Shown piece by piece: positions 53,285-62,020 of a stretch of DNA of 64,000 bases. The notes under the pieces are model-generated. The model saw nothing but the letters and a program-made list of their open reading frames with translations. It was not told the DNA's origin and ran no database searches. Source of the stretch: Corallococcus soli (GTDB lineage: Bacteria; Myxococcota; Myxococcia; Myxococcales; Myxococcaceae). Where the stretch lies: positions 62,001 through 126,000 of the forward strand of contig NZ_JAAIYO010000007.1 in assembly GCF_014930455.1 (NCBI RefSeq). The letters are read 5' to 3'. The translations under genes were made by a program, and so were the position numbers. Within the stretch, counting starts at the first letter, position 1, and each line of letters opens with the position of its first letter.

Positions 53285-54517
53285 ATGAATGCCGCCGTGT
53301 TGCAATTCCACCACCGCGAAGCCTTCGAACACACCGTCACGCGCGCGCTGGTGGCGGGCGCGGGGGCGGGGCTCGCGCAGTGGCTGACGCTGCGGATGGG
53401 CATGCCCATGCCGCTGGCATGGCTGGTGCCCGCCGCGGTGGTGCTGGCGTGCGCGCGCGGAGACCGGTGGGACCGGGGCCTCCTGAGCGGGCTGGGGCTG
53501 CTGCTCATCGGCCTGCCCTACGGCCTGGGCCTGTCGCCCGGGTGGACGGTGGCGCTGAGCGGCGCGGCCGCGGGCGGCCTGCTGGTGCGCGCGCGCCTCA
53601 ACGAGCTGGGCGAGGAGGGCCAGGTGGCGGAGGCCCGCCCCACCCTCGTGCACTACGGCCTGGGCAGCGTGCTGGGCGCGGGGCTCACCCTGGCGGGCGG
53701 CGCGGTGGCGGACGTCCTGGCGCCGCGGCTGGCCTCCGTGGCCACGCCCACGCTGCTGGCGGCGGTGATGGTGGGCGGCATCGTGGGGCTCTTCGTGGGC
53801 CTGGGCGCCATCGCCGCGCACCTGGCCCTCACGGCGGATCCGGTGGAGGCGCGCGCGGAGGAGCTGCTGCCCCAGCTCTCCGGCGACTTCCACACCCTGT
53901 CCGAGCGCGCCCTGTCGCTCTACCGGCAATGTGGCCAGTCCCTGGCGAAGCTGCCCCGCGAACCCGCGCGCGAGGAGCTGGCCCGCACGCTGGCGCGCAT
54001 CACGCGCGGCGCGGTGGAGCTGGCGTCCGAGTGGGCCGGCGTGGAAGCGCAGCTGGAGGAGCGCGCCACCGCCGAGCTTCATGCGGAGCGCGACAGCCTG
54101 GAGAAGAGCGCCCGCGCCAGCACCGACGCGGTGGCCCGCCGGCAGTTGGAGGTCGCGGCGGCGTCGCTGGCCGAAGAGGTGGAGCGGCTGGGGGACATGC
54201 GTCAGCGGCGCGAGCGGATCATCGCGCGGCTGCGCGCGGAGGTGGCGCTGCTGGAGCGCGCGCGCGTGGCGCTCCTGTCGCTGCGCAGCGGTCAGGCCCA
54301 GCTCAAGGCGGCGGAGCTGGCCTCGCTGGCGCGGCGCTTCCGCGCTCTCTCGACTGCCCAGGGAGAGGAGGGGCAGGCCATGGACGCGGTCGCGGCCCAG
54401 GTGACGCTCGCCCAGGTCCCGTCGGCGGAAGTCGCGCCCATGACGCCCGTGGACGCGGCCCCCCTGTCCCCGGAGGGCGCCAACGTGCCGGAAATCCAAC
54501 GGATTCGCGGGGAGTAG
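53285..54517 (+). CDS. Membrane protein with a long coiled-coil C-terminus
   Basis: 410 residues. About six hydrophobic segments in the first 180 residues (LAWLVPAAVVLACA, LLSGLGLLLIGLPYGLGL, LLAAVMVGGIVGLFVGLGAI) are followed by a ~200-residue helical region with heptad-like patterns (ERATAELHAERDSLEKSARA, LEVAAASLAEEVERLGDM). No known family is recognised. It is transcribed from a region sharing a TAGACCTTTT element with the VWA gene. Confidence 0.75.
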   Translation: MNAAVLQFHHREAFEHTVTRALVAGAGAGLAQWLTLRMGMPMPLAWLVPAAVVLACARGDRWDRGLLSGLGLLLIGLPYGLGLSPGWTVALSGAAAGGLLVRARLNELGEEGQVAEARPTLVHYGLGSVLGAGLTLAGGAVADVLAPRLASVATPTLLAAVMVGGIVGLFVGLGAIAAHLALTADPVEARAEELLPQLSGDFHTLSERALSLYRQCGQSLAKLPREPAREELARTLARITRGAVELASEWAGVEAQLEERATAELHAERDSLEKSARASTDAVARRQLEVAAASLAEEVERLGDMRQRRERIIARLRAEVALLERARVALLSLRSGQAQLKAAELASLARRFRALSTAQGEEGQAMDAVAAQVTLAQVPSAEVAPMTPVDAAPLSPEGANVPEIQRIRGE

Positions 54518-54654
54518 CCGGGGCGGGGACACCTTTCTCAGTTTCCGGGAAGGGGTGTGGGGTCTTCCCGCAAGCGTCCTTTTGGATCTTCCGGCCTCCT
54601 CAAGGGAGGGGGGGACTGAAGCTTCCCCCCCGGGCGCGGTACATTTTGGGAGTC

Positions 54655-56433
54655 ATGAGCCTGCCCTCCCCCAGCAAGCCCGGCCCGCCACCTCCCTGGC
54701 TGTGGAACGGAGACGAGCCGAGGGTCGCCACCGTCTTCCAGCCCATCGTCGACCTGCTCAGTGGCGAGGTGCTCGGCCACGAGGTGTTGTCGCGCGGGCT
54801 GGGTCCGGTGGAGTCCCCCAACGAACTCTTCAACCGCGCGCGCGTGGAGGGGTTCACCTACGAGCTGGAGCGTGCGTGCTGGACCGCGGCGGTGCGCCGC
54901 ATCGCCACGCTGCCGGAGGCGCAAGCGCGCGGGCCCTTCTTCTTCAACGTCAGCCCCGACGTGCTGAGCGACGAGCGCTTCGGCGGCGCGTCCACGCTGG
55001 AGCTGCTGCGCTCGCACGGCCTCAGTCCCCGGCAGATCGTGCTCGAAATCACCGAGCGCAGCACCTTCGAGGACACGGAGCAGCTGCGCATGCTCGCGCG
55101 GCGGTACGCGGAGCAGGGCTTCGGCATCGCGCTGGACGACTTCGGCGCGGGGCACTCCGGGCTGGTGACGCTGGTGCACAGCGCGCCGGACTTCATCAAG
55201 CTGGACCAGGCGCTGGTGCGGGACATCCACCTGCACACGTACCGGCAGCACCTGGTGAAGTCGCTGGTCGCCTTCGCGCAGCGCGTGGACGCGGTGCTCA
55301 TCGCCGAGGGCGTGGAGACGTGGAACGAGCTGGCCGTGCTCCTGCGCCTGGGCATCCGGCACGCGCAGGGCTACCTGCTGGCGCGTCCGGTGAACACGCC
55401 CCAGCGCCCGGGCGCGGACTTCGCCGAGCGCTGCCGCGAGGCCATCCGCGCCCTGCACCACCGCGAGCACGAGGACGACGAGACGGTGGGCAGCATGATC
55501 ATCCGTCCCCCGTGCGCGCCCGCCGCGTCGCTCGCGGTGGAATTGGACCGGCTCTTCCGCCGCACGCCGGGCGAGGACCACGTCGTGCTGCTGGACGGGG
55601 AGCGGCCGCGCGCGGTGGTGACGCGGCGGAGCTTCTACGCCCGCTGGGGTGGCACCACCGCCGACGAGCGCCCCGCGCTGGTGGACGCGCCTGCCGACGC
55701 GCTCATGGTGGTGGAGGACGCCACGGCCATCACCGCCCTGGCGCGCATGGCGATGCGCCGTCCGCCCGAGTCCGTCTACGATCCGGTGGTGGTGACGGAC
55801 GCGCAGGGCCACTTCCTGGGCACGGTGACGATGAAGCAGCTCATCGCGCGGGCCTCGGACCTGGAGCAGCACGCGGCCACCGGCGCGCATCCGCTCACGG
55901 ACCTGCCCGGCAGCCGGATGATCGAGCGGTGGATCCGCGCCGCGCTCCAGGGCGGCGCGTTCACCATCATCTACGGCGACCTGTTCCACTTCCAGGCGTA
56001 CAACGACCGCTACGGGTTCCTCCAGGGGGACCGGGTGATCCGCCACACCGCGAGCCTCCTGTCGGAGTGCCTGCACCTCTTGCCGCCCGGCTCGCACCTG
56101 GGCCACGTGGGCGGCGACGACTTCGTGCTCGTGTGCCCCGAGGGCGTGTCCCCGGAGGTGCTGCACACCCTCTGTCAGCGCTTCGACGCGGAGAAGGTCC
56201 CGCTCCATGGCCCGGAGGACCTGCGCCGCGAAGGCTTCACCGTGAGCGACGCGCCGGGCACGCCCCCGGTGCCGGTGACGCTGAGCCTGGCGGCGGTGGA
56301 CCAGCGGGGCCTGTCCCCCTCCCCCCACCCGGCGGAGCTGTCCGCGGTCGCCGCGTCCCTGCGCAAGAAGGTGAAGGCGCTGGCGGAGAAGACGAACGCC
56401 AGCACGTTCCTGTTCCAGCCGGCGTCGGAGTAG
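54655..56433 (+). CDS. EAL-CBS-GGDEF protein (c-di-GMP turnover)
   Basis: 592 residues, no membrane span. EAL domain about 20-265: the signature reads E43-V-L-S-R, followed by FNVSPDVLSD, EITERST, LDDFGAG, FIKLDQALV and IAEGVE, so the residues for phosphodiesterase activity look present. CBS-like pair about 270-400. GGDEF domain about 410-590 with LTDLPGSRMIERW and GGDDF near 486, an Asp where Glu is usual, and no RxxD inhibitory site. It probably degrades c-di-GMP, with the GGDEF part regulatory or weakly active. GGGAG precedes the ATG. Confidence 0.92.
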   Translation: MSLPSPSKPGPPPPWLWNGDEPRVATVFQPIVDLLSGEVLGHEVLSRGLGPVESPNELFNRARVEGFTYELERACWTAAVRRIATLPEAQARGPFFFNVSPDVLSDERFGGASTLELLRSHGLSPRQIVLEITERSTFEDTEQLRMLARRYAEQGFGIALDDFGAGHSGLVTLVHSAPDFIKLDQALVRDIHLHTYRQHLVKSLVAFAQRVDAVLIAEGVETWNELAVLLRLGIRHAQGYLLARPVNTPQRPGADFAERCREAIRALHHREHEDDETVGSMIIRPPCAPAASLAVELDRLFRRTPGEDHVVLLDGERPRAVVTRRSFYARWGGTTADERPALVDAPADALMVVEDATAITALARMAMRRPPESVYDPVVVTDAQGHFLGTVTMKQLIARASDLEQHAATGAHPLTDLPGSRMIERWIRAALQGGAFTIIYGDLFHFQAYNDRYGFLQGDRVIRHTASLLSECLHLLPPGSHLGHVGGDDFVLVCPEGVSPEVLHTLCQRFDAEKVPLHGPEDLRREGFTVSDAPGTPPVPVTLSLAAVDQRGLSPSPHPAELSAVAASLRKKVKALAEKTNASTFLFQPASE

Positions 56434-56458
56434 CGGGCGCGAACGGCCGCCGGCGTGC

Positions 56459-57003
<545 letters not shown>

Positions 57004-57007
<4 letters not shown>

Positions 57008-57405
57008 GGGTGCTGGGGGTGCAGGGGCTTGTTGAGCAGCTTCTCCGTCAATTCGGAGCCCAGGCTGTCGGACATGAGCCGCTCCACCAGCGTCTCGAAG
57101 TCCACCCGCTGGGACTCGCTGCTGTAGATGAAGCGGATGCCCATGCCGGGCTCCTCCGCGTCGCCCTTGGACCAGACGACCTCGCCCAGCAATTCAAAGG
57201 GGGCCTCGCGGTGCGGCACCGTCAGCTTGAAGAGGAAGCGCGTGCCGATGGGCAGCGGTTTCTTCGTCTTGATGAAGGTGCCACCCTTGCTGATGTTCTT
57301 CGTGTAGTCGGCGAAGAACGAATTGAGCTTCTTGTAGTCGACCTTCAGCTCGATGGGCGCACGACCGTGGGTGCGCAGTTCGGATCCGCTCTTCTGTTCG
57401 GACAT
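57004..57405 (-). CDS. PilZ-domain protein
   Basis: 133 residues. It has the c-di-GMP-binding motifs: RTHGR (11-15, RxxxR) and NISKGG (37-42, NxSxxG). The domain fills the protein, so it is a stand-alone adaptor, resembling the myxobacterial gliding-related PilZ paralogues. The EAL-GGDEF gene at 54655 is close but on the other strand. The ATG at 57405 is used because upstream residues are not family-like. Confidence 0.9.
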
Positions 57406-57430
57406 GCGGCCGGGGAGTATAGGGGACACC

Positions 57431-59791
57431 ATGCGGCAAGTCCTCCCCCGTGCCCGGGGTCTGTTGCGCCGTCCGGCCGTCCTGGCCACCGTGCTGCTGC
57501 TCGCCGGTGGGGGGTCGGCCCTCGTCCTGCTCCCCCTCTTCGGGGTGCCCGGCTTCGAGCTGGGGCTCGCCCTGTCCATCGCCGTGGGCCTGCTCGGAGG
57601 GGGGACGGGCATCGCCGCCGCCCACCAGGAGCGCCGCATCCTCACCGGCGCCCTGCCCCCCCCCGCCCAGGCGGAGGCGTCCGCCCTGCCCGGCACCGCC
57701 GTGGGCCGCGCCCTGGGGGCCAGCCTCCTCTTGAACCTGGGGGTGCTCATCCCCCCCTTCGTGTGCGCCCTGCTCTTCGCCCGCTTCCGCACCGCGTGCG
57801 ACCCGTTCGAGCTGGCGGGCTTCTACCCCCTGCTCACCGTGCCCTCCGCCGTGCTCGCCTCGTCGGCGGGCGTCTTCCTGGGCTTCGCGACGGGCCGTCC
57901 CCGGGGCGCGGCGGGCCTGTACGCCCTGCTGATGGTCGCGTCCCTGGTCGTCACGGTGGTGCCCATCGTCTTCGGGCCCCAGGTGTTCGCGTTCAACGTC
58001 TTCCTGGGCCACCTGCCCGGCCCGCTCTACGACGAGGCCCTGCGGATGACGGCCGCGCTGGGCTGGTTCCGCGTGGAGACGCTGCTGTGGGCGGGCGCGT
58101 TCGCGGGGCTCAGCCTGGCGCTGCTCGACGTGCGCACCGGCAGGCTCTCGCTGAAGGGGGCGCGCGTGGGGGGCCTGGGCCTCACCGCGCTGTGCGCCGC
58201 GGGCATCTGGATGCTGGAGGCCCGCGCGCCCCAGCTGGGCCTGCGGATGACGGACACGTACCTGGCGGAGGAGCTGGGCGGCCTGCGGGAGACGGAGCAC
58301 TTCGTCCTGCACTACCCGCGCGGCAAGTCCCGCGAGGACGTGGACCGGATGGCCAGGGATCTGGAGTTCCGCTTCGCCCAGACGGCCCGCTTCCTGGGGG
58401 TGGCCCCCACGGAGCGCGTGCGCGTGTGGCTCTACCGCTCCGAGGACGAGAAGCAGCGGCTGGTGGGCGCGGGCCGCACCCAGTTCGCCAAGCCCTGGCG
58501 CACCGAGCTGCACATCCAGGACCGGCCCTTCCCCCACTCCGTGCTGCACCACGAGCTGGCGCACGTGATGGCGGCCCCCGCGGGCTCGGGCTTCTTCCGC
58601 GTCACCACCCGGCTGGGCGTGTGGCCGCTCATGGGCGTCATCGAGGGCCTCGCCGTGGCCGCGGACGACCCCGTGCAGGGCGAGCTCACCCTGCACCAGT
58701 GGGCCGCGGGCATGCGCCGGCAGGGGATTGCCCCGGACATGCGCGACCTCATGGGGCCCAAGGGCTTCTACCAGTCCGCCCCCGCGCGCGCGTACACCGT
58801 GGCGGGCTCGTTCCTGCGCTACCTGGCGGACACGTACGGCGCGGACAAGCTGAGGGCCGTCTACGCGCACGCGGACTTCGACGCCGCCTACGGGCAGCCG
58901 CTGGACGCGCTCGTCACGGAGTGGGAGCGCATGCTGGACGCGCTGCCCCTGGACGCCTCCACGCTCGCGCGCGCCTTCGCCCGCTTCCGCTCCGGCAGCC
59001 TCTTCTCCCGCGCCTGCGCCCGCGAGGTGGCCCGGCTGTCGGACGCCGCCCGCGACGCGCTCGCCAGCGACCCGCAGGACGCGCTGCTGCGCTTCCAGCG
59101 CGCCGCCGCCCTCCAGCCCGAGGAGCCCTCCTTCCAGCTGGGCCAGGCAGTGGCCCTGGATGCGCTGGAGCGCTCCGCCGACGCGGCCGGGGTGCTGGCG
59201 TCGCTCGCCGAACAGGTGAAGGACCGGCCCACGCTCGCCGCGGAGGTGGCCGTGGCCCGCGCCGACGTGGCCCTGCACCTGGACAACCCGGACGCGGCGC
59301 GCGCGTTCCTCGGGGCCGCGCTCGCGCTGGACCCCGGGCCGGAATTGACGCGCACCGCCCAGGTGAAGCTGGCCGCGCTGGAGACCCCGGCGCGCCGTGC
59401 CCCCATCGAAGCCTACTTCCGCGCGTCGCATGAGGAGCTGCGCCTGCTGCTGTTGGACCGCGCCCTGCTCGTCTCGCCCCAGGACCCGTGGCTGCGCTAC
59501 CTGCTGGGGCGGCGGCTGCACCAGGTGGGTGCGCCGGCACTCGCCGCGGATCAGCTCCAACGTGCCCTGGCGGACACCGCGCTGCCGGAGGCCATCCGCC
59601 GGGAGGCCACGCGGCTGCGGATTGAAGCCGCCTACCTGGCGGGCGACTGCGGCACCGTGAGGCACGAGGTCGGTGCACTTCCGGACTATGGCGCCGCGTT
59701 CCGCGCGGCGGCCAGCGAGTGGCGCGAACGATGTGACTTCGAGCAGACGACCTTTCGAGGACCCCTGGTGCCGCGTCAGGCTTTCCGCTAG
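57431..59791 (+). CDS. Polytopic membrane metalloprotease (gluzincin-like) with TPR tail
   Basis: 786 residues. Six to seven membrane spans in residues 1-265 are followed by a Peptidase_MA-like domain with HELAH (H374-H378, in VLHHELAHVMAA), a likely third ligand in the helix GVIEGLAVAADD, and TPR-like repeats to the end (LRFQRAAALQPEEPSFQLGQ). This gluzincin-type zinc motif is intact. The position of the active site outside or inside the membrane is not determined. TATAGG lies 7 nt before the ATG, and AGGGG overlaps it. Confidence 0.8.
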   Translation: MRQVLPRARGLLRRPAVLATVLLLAGGGSALVLLPLFGVPGFELGLALSIAVGLLGGGTGIAAAHQERRILTGALPPPAQAEASALPGTAVGRALGASLLLNLGVLIPPFVCALLFARFRTACDPFELAGFYPLLTVPSAVLASSAGVFLGFATGRPRGAAGLYALLMVASLVVTVVPIVFGPQVFAFNVFLGHLPGPLYDEALRMTAALGWFRVETLLWAGAFAGLSLALLDVRTGRLSLKGARVGGLGLTALCAAGIWMLEARAPQLGLRMTDTYLAEELGGLRETEHFVLHYPRGKSREDVDRMARDLEFRFAQTARFLGVAPTERVRVWLYRSEDEKQRLVGAGRTQFAKPWRTELHIQDRPFPHSVLHHELAHVMAAPAGSGFFRVTTRLGVWPLMGVIEGLAVAADDPVQGELTLHQWAAGMRRQGIAPDMRDLMGPKGFYQSAPARAYTVAGSFLRYLADTYGADKLRAVYAHADFDAAYGQPLDALVTEWERMLDALPLDASTLARAFARFRSGSLFSRACAREVARLSDAARDALASDPQDALLRFQRAAALQPEEPSFQLGQAVALDALERSADAAGVLASLAEQVKDRPTLAAEVAVARADVALHLDNPDAARAFLGAALALDPGPELTRTAQVKLAALETPARRAPIEAYFRASHEELRLLLLDRALLVSPQDPWLRYLLGRRLHQVGAPALAADQLQRALADTALPEAIRREATRLRIEAAYLAGDCGTVRHEVGALPDYGAAFRAAASEWRERCDFEQTTFRGPLVPRQAFR

Positions 59792-59824
59792 ACGCGGGCC
59801 ATACATCCCGGAGGTGGACGGCGC

Positions 59825-60352
59825 ATGCAGTTCGTCAAGAAGCAGCGGATCCAGGGCACGGTGGACGAGGTGGAGCGCGCGCTCCTCGACGAGCGCTACT
59901 TCCCGTTCCTGCTCCAGCACCACGGCGTGCTGCTGGAGTTGCAGCCCCTGGAGGTGAAGGCGGACGGCGACCGCGTGCACCGCAAGGTGCGCTACCGCCC
60001 CAAGCCCGTCATCGCCACCATCGGCACCAAGAAGGTGCCGCCCGAGTGGTTCGCCTTCATCGAGACGTCCACCTACGACAAGCGCAAGAAGGAGCTGTCG
60101 TTCACCAACACGCCCACGTCCCAGACCATCTCCAACATGATGGTCAACAACGGCGTGCTGCGCCTGCGCGACCTGGGCAACGGGGAGACGGAGCGCACCA
60201 TGGACGGGGAGATCAAGCTCAAGCTCCCCTTCCTGCTCAAGGCCGTGGCGTTCATCGGTGAGAAGGTCATCGAGTCCGAGGGCCTGAAGATCCTCGACAA
60301 CGAGGTGCCCGTCCTCAACCGCTTCATCGCGGAAGTCATCCGCGCCAAATAG
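59825..60352 (+). CDS. Hypothetical protein, START/SRPBCC-like
   Basis: 175 residues. One N-terminal helix (VDEVERALLDERYFPFLLQH) then an alternating strand pattern (RVHRKVRYRPKP, KKELSFTNTPTSQTISN) and a long C-terminal helix. This suggests a lipid-binding-type SRPBCC fold, but I am not certain. It follows the protease gene after 33 bp on the same strand. Function unknown. Confidence 0.65.
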   Translation: MQFVKKQRIQGTVDEVERALLDERYFPFLLQHHGVLLELQPLEVKADGDRVHRKVRYRPKPVIATIGTKKVPPEWFAFIETSTYDKRKKELSFTNTPTSQTISNMMVNNGVLRLRDLGNGETERTMDGEIKLKLPFLLKAVAFIGEKVIESEGLKILDNEVPVLNRFIAEVIRAK

Positions 60353-60369
60353 TCAAAGCGCGCTTCACG

Positions 60370-60424
60370 GGCGGGGCCTGGGAATGGGTTGACACCCATG
60401 CGGTTGAACCCATAAGGCCCCGCC
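60370..60424 (+). promoter_or_regulatory. Nested inverted repeat with promoter, abutting a start codon
   Basis: Outer arms GGCGGGGCCT (60370-60379) and AGGCCCCGCC (60415-60424) are a perfect 10-bp pair; inner arms ATGGGTT (60384-60390) and AACCCAT (60407-60413) a perfect 7-bp pair. The right outer arm ends one base before the ATG at 60425. TTGACA (60389-60394), 16 nt, CATAAG (60411-60416) lies inside, 8 nt before the ATG. No ribosome-binding site is seen. Confidence 0.6.
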
Positions 60425-60895
60425 ATGCACAACCGCTTCCTCGCCCTCTGCGCCGTCTTCCTCCTGGCCGCGTGCGCCCCGAAGCGCATTCCCGGCACGG
60501 AGTTGCAGGACACCGACGACACCCGCGCCATCCTCGCCGTCATGGAGCGCTACCGCGCCGCCCTGGAGGCGCGCGACGCGAAGGCCATCCAGTCCCTGGT
60601 GTCCCCGAAGTTCCGCGACGATGGCGGCACCGAGGGCCCGGAAGACGATCTCACCGCCGCCAACATGGGCGCCCACCTGGAGGCGCTCTTCCAGAAGCTC
60701 CAGAACCCCAAGGTGGAGATCAACGTCCGCCGCGTGGAGATCCGCGAGGACGAAGAGGTCGCCTCCGCCATCTACTACTGGAACGCGTCCTGGCGCATGC
60801 CCGGCCTCAACGCCCGGCCCCAGCAGGACTCGGAGCTGGAGCAGATGGTGTTCCAGAAGGTCGACGGCGACTGGAAGATCGTCTCCGGCATCTAG
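60425..60895 (+). CDS. Small lipoprotein, NTF2-like
   Basis: 156 residues. A signal with lipobox LAAC (Cys17) precedes an alpha+beta domain (LAVMERYRAALEARDAKAIQ, LVSPKFRDDGG) resembling NTF2-like/SnoaL folds. Function unknown. It lies 72 bp after the previous gene, with a strong dyad and promoter in the gap, and is probably translated from a leaderless message. Confidence 0.75.
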   Translation: MHNRFLALCAVFLLAACAPKRIPGTELQDTDDTRAILAVMERYRAALEARDAKAIQSLVSPKFRDDGGTEGPEDDLTAANMGAHLEALFQKLQNPKVEINVRRVEIREDEEVASAIYYWNASWRMPGLNARPQQDSELEQMVFQKVDGDWKIVSGI

Positions 60896-60909
60896 GCCGT
60901 CACACGACG

Positions 60910-61878
60910 TCACACGCCGATGAGCGCGCGCAGCCCGTCCGGCCCCAGGCCGCCCAGGGCCCGCGCCCGTGACAGGTACGTGCGGTAGTCCTTGGGCGCG
61001 AGCTTGTCCGCGCCCAGCGGCGACAGGTGGTAGTCGCGGATGCGGCTCGCGGTGAAGCGCACCGCGCCGTAGAGGGCGTGGCCGAAGAGCGCCGCCTTCT
61101 CCACCTCGGCCAGCGGCCGGGCGTCCTGGTAGCCGCGCAGGAGGGCCTGGCACAGCGCGGGCTGGTAGCCGTCCTCGAAGCACCACGCGTTGAGGGTGAT
61201 GGCGACGTCGCGGGTGTACGCGTCCACGCAGGCCATCTCGAAGTCGAAGAAGGCCCCCACCCGGTCGCCCAGCCACTTCACGTTGTCCAGGAAGAGGTCC
61301 GCGTGGATGACGCCCCGGGGCTCCAGGCCCTGGTGCTCCGCCGCCGCGCGCGCAAGCAGCCCCTCCAGCTCCGCCGCCACCGCCGCCAGCTCCGGCTCCG
61401 ACCGCTGCCGCAGCCCGGTGAGCCAGCCCGCCACCACCTCCGGGCCGTAGGGGTTGTCGCGCGAACCAGCGAAGGACTGCGTGGTGCGGTGCAGCTTGCC
61501 CAGCTCCAGGCCCAGCTGCTCCAGCAGCTCCGGCGTCAGTCGGGCCCGGGTGAGCTCCTCGCCCGCCAGCCACTTGAAGACGCTGATCCTCCCGCCGTGC
61601 AGCTCCAGGAAGGGGTCGGGGCCCGTCGGCGCGAGCAGCACTGGCGCCGGGAAGCGCGCGCGCGCCAGGTGCTCCAGGAGCGCGGCCTCGAAGCGCAGGT
61701 CGTCCGGCGAGCGCACCGTGGTGTGGCGCACGAAGACGCGGCCCGCGTCCGTCTCCAGCCGGTGGTTGGTGTTGATGGAGCCCTGCGGGATGGGCGTCAT
61801 CCCGCGCACGGTCCCCAGGCCGTATGCGTCCGCCACGCGGGTGAATGCCTCGGGGGGAAGTGTCGTGTAGACCGCCAT
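60910..61878 (-). CDS. thrB: Homoserine kinase (ThrB, type II)
   Basis: 322 residues with an APH/ChoK fold. The start MAVYTTLPPEAFTRVADAYG and IPQGSINTNHRLET match ThrB type II; the catalytic HADLFLDNV and the metal-binding FFDFEMACVD are intact. It phosphorylates homoserine for threonine synthesis. AGGAGG lies 6-7 nt before ATG 61878. No threonine synthase gene is adjacent. It converges on the NTF2-like gene, with 14 bp between the stops. Confidence 0.85.
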   Translation of the reverse strand: MAVYTTLPPEAFTRVADAYGLGTVRGMTPIPQGSINTNHRLETDAGRVFVRHTTVRSPDDLRFEAALLEHLARARFPAPVLLAPTGPDPFLELHGGRISVFKWLAGEELTRARLTPELLEQLGLELGKLHRTTQSFAGSRDNPYGPEVVAGWLTGLRQRSEPELAAVAAELEGLLARAAAEHQGLEPRGVIHADLFLDNVKWLGDRVGAFFDFEMACVDAYTRDVAITLNAWCFEDGYQPALCQALLRGYQDARPLAEVEKAALFGHALYGAVRFTASRIRDYHLSPLGADKLAPKDYRTYLSRARALGGLGPDGLRALIGV

Positions 61879-61926
61879 CGCGTGCCTCCTGGGCTTGCCG
61901 CCCCGCCTGCGGGCAGCCCCCACCCG

Positions 61927-61955
61927 TTGACACCCCGGGAGGGCGGACCTATTTG
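61927..61955 (+). promoter_or_regulatory. Predicted sigma-70-type promoter of the TPR gene
   Basis: TTGACA (61927-61932), 17 nt, TATTTG (61950-61955): consensus spacing and a perfect -35. The ATG at 62021 is 65 nt downstream, with GAGG as ribosome-binding site. This is the best promoter in the window. Confidence 0.6.
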
Positions 61956-62020
61956 TCCATGCCCGTCCTACTTCGCATAACTGTCTGAAAATCTTCAATC
62001 TTCGCGCGTGAGGCCACCCC

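Noticed and set aside
57194-59980. A 928-residue minus-strand open frame
   Set aside because: Antisense to the metalloprotease gene and without any domain or start signal.
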